Source: Angiostrongylus vasorum
Taxonomy: Eukaryota > Nematoda > Chromadorea > Rhabditida > Metastrongylidae
Length of the DNA stretch: 64,000 nucleotides
NCBI GenBank assembly: GCA_018806985.1
Contig: JADANN010000099.1
Location: 1,488,001-1,552,000, forward strand
Reading direction: 5' to 3'
Of this stretch, positions 58,840 through 64,000 are shown in pieces (positions within the stretch are counted from its first letter, which is position 1; every line of letters starts with the position of its first letter). Position numbers and translations under genes: made by a program. The notes under the pieces were generated by a model. It ran no database searches. It saw only the letters and a program-made list of their open reading frames with translations, and had not been told where the DNA came from.

Positions 58840-60135
58840 TAAATAAGATCTAGGCGCGTCAACTTAGAGTTGCACAAGGAATTGAAATGTGAAACTTTAT
58901 CTGAACTTAATAGCCCCGTACAGGAGTGACAAAAGGACAACCTTAAGGAGATTAAGGACAGAAGAGCAGCAATGTACAGCGTTTAGGAATAGATAGGATC
59001 GACAATGAATACCGAAAACATGTTAAGAGCAAGAATGATATGATCGTATATTTCTGCTCAAAGACACTGCTCCTTCTGATGAAGAAACTAGGAGATATTA
59101 TCCACAGCTTTTACTACAATTTATTCGACCACCATATCTACGTTCATTCATATCACAGATACTAGATACACAGACAGAGAGTTCTGCTAAGTCGCTATAA
59201 TGGTTCTCCCCTTCGAAGTTTGAGTGACTGTCTCCCTCGATCACGTGAAGTAACACATAGCTCTTGCAAGGATACTAAGCTGAAAATCTGAAGAACCTAT
59301 CTGCCCCCAGTTTCCATCAACACACTGGCTGTGTCGTTTCAGACGTTGCTACTCACTAATAGCGTTTAAAAGAGTTCAACGGTGCTCGCAACTATAGTAA
59401 GTCTTTCTTCTGCCTTTTTGTCTACAGCATCATGTTTTGAATTATTCTTAACAAGAGTGACAGAATAATGTGTAAAAGCCATGAGAGATAGTAGAGCTAC
59501 GAAAAGCCTTTATCATGAGTTATTGTACCCACAACCAGTTGACTCCTCATAAGGGCATGACAGGCTCATTTTCATAGACTCAAGATGATCTTCCACTTAA
59601 TTGAGGTGGAAGCGCCCATGAGTACTCTCGACAGCCACGACGTCTCTAATCAGAACATAATTGTCCTTCATCAACTATAGAAGAGCATCAGTCACCCTTA
59701 ATCTCTTCGTTAACGACACCATCCTTACATCAAGTATTATCAAGCGAGACGCATTGCTCGCCGGTTTCAGAAGCATGTGCCGGAACACCGGTCTGCCATT
59801 GGAACTGAAGTTAAATGTTTATGAGGATCGGAATCCTTTATAGGAATTCATTCACGTTAAATGAAAGGAATACTTATTAACGCTACAAATGTCTGTATCT
59901 GGATAGAGAATCCAGGTTCATGTACCACCCATCTCCATCGCCGAGGTGAAAGAAGGGCGAACTTTGAAAACCTTTCAAAATGATCAAGAATGCAGTAAAG
60001 AAGGCAGACAACATCCCATTCCGTGACTATCTCTTTCACTCCATGCTTCTTACAACCTTAATCTACGCCTCGGAATCTTGGATGTTACGTAATCAAGAGA
60101 GAAGGGCACTCATCGTTGTCGAGTGCTGTGTCATG
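58840..60135 (+). pseudogene. ancient RTE relic
   Basis: Heavily mutated pieces in RTE order: LKEIKDRRAAM near 58950 (LKERRAAV), a stretch near 59395-59470 matching NYRPICLLSV...VILNRIDR, LFVNDTILTSS at 59700-59732 (FADD has become FVND), RNTGLPLELKLN near 59780, and an ASETW-like end near 60070. It ends next to the 3' end of the younger minus-strand RTE. Confidence 0.55.
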
Positions 60136-60249
60136 AGTTGATGAAAAGAACACACATGTCGAGGTGCGACAGCGAAAATCCGAGCTTCGGGCCGAAGATC
60201 GGAAATGCTTAATGTAGGACCACCTGCATCAATGCTGTAATGTAGGACC

Positions 60250-60975
60250 AGCTGCATCACCTGTATCACCTGTAGTCCCTTTGATCGTCGACTGACTCGA
60301 GCGGGCGCATGTAAATCTTCCATTTTTCCCTTGTCGCGTACAAGAGTAGCCCAGTGGGTTCTGCTCGCTCTAGGGACTCGTCGAGCATCATATCTTTCTT
60401 CTAGGCTCTTCGTGGGGAACTCTGACCATCGGGTCGGTGGTCTTCCTGCAGTACGTTTGACATCCCGAGGAATCCAGTCACTAACGGTTTTTGTCCATCG
60501 GTTGCCATTCATACGCATTACGTGTCCGACCCACCTTTTCTTCGACTGTTTGGCGTACAGAACGGCATCTTTGATTTTTCGATCGTTGACACAGGTCGGA
60601 GCTTCGGATCTCATCCCTTAATTGTGTGAAACGGGATACTCCTAGCATCGTCCTTTCGACTGCGCGTTCGATAACGCTGAGGGGTCTTTCATACTGCTTA
60701 CGCAGTGTCCAAGTTTCTGACGCATACGTTAGGACAGAAAGCACGGTTGAGTTGAAAAGGTGGGCATGGAGTCGGGTGTTCTTTGTTCTCTTCACTACGT
60801 CCTCGATACTCATAAAAGTTCCCCAAGCCGCCCGTTTCCTTCTGCTCAGCTCTGGAGCTAAGTCGTTCATCATATCGATTTTCCGACCTACATAGACATC
60901 ACTGGAGCCTTCGGAGATATTCATTCCGTTGAGCGTGAATGGGGCATACGAAACCAATGCCTTCTTCATGAACAT
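60250..60975 (-). pseudogene. RTE C-terminal region, frameshifted
   Basis: Frame 60975-60481 carries YAPFTLNG, MMNDLAPELSRRKRAAWG and LTYASETWTLRKQ. A shift near 60545 moves to frame 60614-60093 with WVGHVMRMNGNRWTKTV and GRPPTRWSEF. The usual stop after RVSR is lost, so the frame reads into the tandem tail. Confidence 0.8.
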
Positions 60976-61833
60976 CGTTTTTTGTGAGATTTAGTCGAAG
61001 ACCAATCTTTCCACAGGCTTTATCACAGTCGGCAAGCATACGTTCCGCCTGCCTAATGTTTGGTGTTATAAGGACGACGTCATCAGCAAAGCGAAGATGA
61101 TGTAACTGCCGGCCATCGATTTTCACTCCCATATTGTTCAATTCCAATGTTCGCATGGCGTTCTCGAGGGTGGTGGTAAATAATTTTGGCGAGATGGTAT
61201 CGCCTTGCCTAACCCCTCTTTTGATGTCGATGTTAATATCGTTGTAGAATGGTGAAATCTTGGTTGTGAAATTCTTGTACAGCTCACGAAGAACCTTTAT
61301 GTACTTAGCAAGGACTCCTTGACTATCAAGGGCTTCCACTGCTTCAATCTCCATTATTCAGAGGCCTTCTTTAAAGCGGTGAAAGTGAGACAGAGCGGTC
61401 TTTTGTACTCTCGCGACACTTCAATAACCCTTGTTATCGTGTGGATCTGGTCCATCGTACTAAATCCTTTTCGAAAACCTGCTTGCTCACATGGCTGTCC
61501 TTCGTTCAGTGTTCTATCAATCCTGTTTAGGATGACTCGAGTGAAAAGTTTGTAGACGACAGAAAGCAAGCAGATTGGGAGGTAGTTGACTATGTCGTGC
61601 AGGTCACCCTTCTTGAACAATAACACGGTCTTGCTGGTCTTCCACTGAGAAGGGACCTTGCATTCAGACATGTAACGTGTGAAGAGACGAGCGAGTGTGT
61701 TTACGAGGACTGGCGGAAGGTTCTTCAGGTGTTCTGGTCTTATCCTGTCCGGATCTGGTGCTGTTCGATTTCTCACCGAAGGAAATGTCACGTCGGAATT
61801 CGGAAGGGAGAACCGGTGGTACAAAATATCCAT
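60899..61833 (-). pseudogene. RTE reverse transcriptase domain, broken
   Basis: Frame 61833-61354 covers NRTAPDPDRIRPEHLKNLPP, VPSQWKTSKTVLLFKKGD and AGFRKGFSTMDQIHT. It ends at motif A, which reads TFTALKKASE instead of TFIDLKKAFD, so the catalytic aspartate is gone. Frame 61354-60899 continues with GVRQGDTISPKLFTTTLEN and an intact FADD box at 61079-61090. Confidence 0.82.
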
Positions 61834-62215
61834 CCTTCTTTATTTCATATGACGAAAGGTGGGCGTGGCTATCAGAGAAATCTGAGTAGTATTCGAGAAT
61901 GATTTTCTCCATTGCCTTTCTGGACGCTGTAACTGTCCCATTTGGGCGTCGGAGTGCAATCGTCTTGGTCTTGTAATTGGCGAAGCTTCGGTGGGCTTTG
62001 CGAATGCTTTTCCCCAACCTCTGCAGGTTCGACCATTACTGCTGCTCTTCTCTCTTTAAGATCTTCTTTTATCGCCTGTCTGCATTGTTTTGCAAGTTCG
62101 GACGTTAGTTCGCGGTTGCCTGCAGCTTGTGCGATTCTACGCTGGCGTATCAGCTCAAGTTTTTCTTGAGACAGACGTCTTTTGGTGACTTTCGAGCTCT
62201 CAGTTTTTCATAGCG
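61664..62215 (-). pseudogene. RTE linker region, broken
   Basis: Contains GKSIRKAHRSFANYKTKTI and NGTVTASRKAMEKII, preceded in another frame by SKVTKRRLSQEKLELI-like and LAKQCRQAIKEDL segments. Corresponds to 2384-2719 of the left copy. Confidence 0.75.
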
Positions 62216-62339
62216 CTAAGGTGAAGATGTTGAATGAGCCGATCGTATTCTTTGTCGATGTTATCGACAACGGCATCTTCTCAACAGCCGACTAATGAAT
62301 TGAATAAGTCCCAGTTTGCGGTGGTTCTGGGAAATCGGT

Positions 62340-63082
62340 TTTTGAATTTAGCGGCTTTTTTCTCCTTTCCGCGAGAAACAGAATCTTGAACGAAGGAGAC
62401 GGTGGTCTGATCCCGTGTGGAATTTTGGGACAACATCGACATCGGTAAGGCAAAACCTTCTATTCACTATGATGTGGTCTATTTCGTTATGGTACTCGAG
62501 GAACTCTCACGTCCAGCGTTGAGGTGGGGCTTCTGGAATTGCGAGTTACCATGGATGGTCTTGGTCGTCATGAAAAATTCAGACAGCCGCTCATCCTGTT
62601 CGTTCCATTCTCAGCCGTGGGTCTCAATGTGACGTTCTTTAGACGTTCTTCTTGGTCCAATCTTGGCTTGAAATCTCCAATGACGACCTTGAAGAATGTA
62701 CGGTCTTCTCTGTAGAAGTTCTCCTAGTCCATATTGAACGCTTCGACTTCTTCTTCGTCATGGTTTGATGTCGGCGCGTAAACGACGAAGATTGTCAAAG
62801 CTGGAATTGATCCACATCTTTTTAATGGTAAACGTCCGATTCGGGTTGTAATTTTTTCGAATGAGTCGATGTTCATGGACAAACTCGTGTTGACGAGAAC
62901 GCCGACGCCGCCGACTCCTCTGCTCTCGCATGTTCGGGGAACAGTTCTTCTCCGGTGTCATAGATGGTGTTGAATGGGTGGCGTCGCCTCGTCTCGGCCA
63001 GGCCGATGACGTCGTACCTTATCCTTCTTGCTTGCATGAGCAAGTCTTCTATCCGAGGACTCGGACGCAAGTGTACATGCAT
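62340..63082 (-). pseudogene. RTE endonuclease domain, broken
   Basis: Frame 63082-62873 has [17 protein letters not shown], with the catalytic glutamate. A missing base near 62940 shifts the frame. IGDF appears near 62680, and the TGSDHR coding sequence lies near 62397-62420. Two or more shifts separate these motifs. Confidence 0.75.
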
Positions 63083-63622
63083 CGTAGGTAGAGATCATCA
63101 CCATTGTTCTTTGTAATCCAGGCACCTTCCATTAGCCGTGGGATTTTAGCAGCCTCTCTGTACTCGTCCTACCCAACCCCGCCGAATTGGGGGGCTCTTT
63201 CGTGGTCAGAGGAATGGGGCCTATTTCTTTTATTGTTTTCACCTTTTCGATACCCACGTATAGCTTACGGGTAGCTTGCCAGGCTCTCCCAGAGTGGGCA
63301 TGGAACTTGTTTGTTGGAGGCGACTCCTAACCGCCCTCCATATACTTTCCTGTCACTTGATTGCAGGCTTTTTGGCCGAATTGATTCGTAGAATACAATC
63401 GGCATTAGCGAGAACGCACTCACACATGCATGCATGAATATGCCTAGCAAGTACAGAAAGTATGTGCGAAATCCGCATAGCAGAAACGAGGAGTCCATCC
63501 CTGGATCCTTCTGCGTCTCAGGGAAGCAAAAGTCGCTTTTGCTCCGCTATTAACCCCCTATCCTCCACGTAGCTTCGCGACTAACTGGTTCGAGATCTCT
63601 CATATGAGGGAGATCCGTGGAT

Positions 63623-64000
63623 AACGTGCTAGAAATCTGAAGTGCCGGGAAATGTTATGCATTGTAACAACAACTAATGGACAAGAGCTATTCTTGACTG
63701 CGTCTCATAGGATATCAAGAAAATAATAGATAGAGCATAAGATCGATGCTTAGTACTCACCGACTTGGGAAGAATTGCATCATGCTCCGACTCTAGAGCG
63801 AGTGGAACCCAGTGGACTGCTCTTCCGGCCCACCCGATGAAGCTAAGGATACACCTGCCTTCTTTTTAGTCACTCTGCAGTCAGTGGGAAAGCAAGTGAT
63901 ATAGGTGATATTGCTGTTTCAAACAAAGCAGCAAATGCATATCATCAATGACTATGAGTGAAGCTAACTCAGGTTGCGTTAAACGAAAATTCGATGCCCT
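63623..64000. other. no gene seen
   Basis: Short flank beyond the RTE 5' end, with no supported exon or repeat. Confidence 0.4.

Larger units (their letters stand above)
60232..63622 (-). mobile_element. RTE-type non-LTR retrotransposon, decayed, inverted copy
   Basis: The same family as 973-4128, on the other strand and about 240 bp more complete between endonuclease and RT. The 5' end is at the catatg palindrome near 63600-63622. The 3' end shows the tandem tail (plus strand 'gcatcacctgtatcacctgt') at 60250-60270. The protein is broken into at least five frames. Confidence 0.88.

Overview
This window looks like a piece of a clade V nematode genome, most likely a strongylid of the hookworm type. 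The evidence is indirect: short GT-AG introns with nematode-style TTTTCAG acceptors, a cdk-2 protein with C. elegans-like features, a probable spliced-leader acceptor nine bases before a start codon, and RTE and Penelope-like retroelements of the kind abundant in hookworm genomes. Most of the DNA is non-coding and packed with decayed repeats, so most long open frames are not genes.

Two genes can be named. On the plus strand (16192-18381) lies a complete five-exon cyclin-dependent kinase, the cdk-2 orthologue (327 aa, PSTCIRE variant, all catalytic and regulatory residues present). On the minus strand (30480-21979) lies a gene for MCM-binding protein (MCMBP), rebuilt here from ten phase-compatible exons with one small exon still missing. 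Both act in DNA replication and the S phase. A 45-residue terminal exon of a Ly6-like protein (45705-45842) and a four-exon chain of an unrecognised gene (48927-49563) are also convincing. A few single exons are weaker.

Repeats: two decayed RTE non-LTR retrotransposons lie in opposite orientation near the two window ends (973-4128 plus; 60232-63622 minus), and two much older RTE relics lie inside (6880-8290 and 58840-60135). Two Penelope-like element (PLE) relics sit at 25030-26510 and 33440-34805. Scattered PLE terminal-repeat fragments carry a recurring motif that fits the minimal hammerhead ribozyme core. Four short-element families fill much of the rest. A and B have tRNA-like heads and share a central domain. 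C is tRNA-like inside and often occurs as an inverted (foldback) pair. D ends in a tandem heptamer tail.

Layout: 1-6200 RTE plus A/B/C/D copies; 6.9-8.3 kb old RTE relic; 8.3-16 kb mostly empty with A, B, C and PLE-terminal copies; 16.2-18.6 kb cdk-2, whose introns hold an A copy and a PLE terminal pair; 18.7-21.3 kb repeats and a long TA microsatellite; 22-30.5 kb MCMBP, with a repeat in most introns; 30.5-43.5 kb repeats, the second PLE and two candidate exons; 43.5-50 kb the Ly6-like exon and the unidentified gene; 50-58.8 kb sparse with C foldbacks; 58.8-63.6 kb RTE relic and RTE copy.
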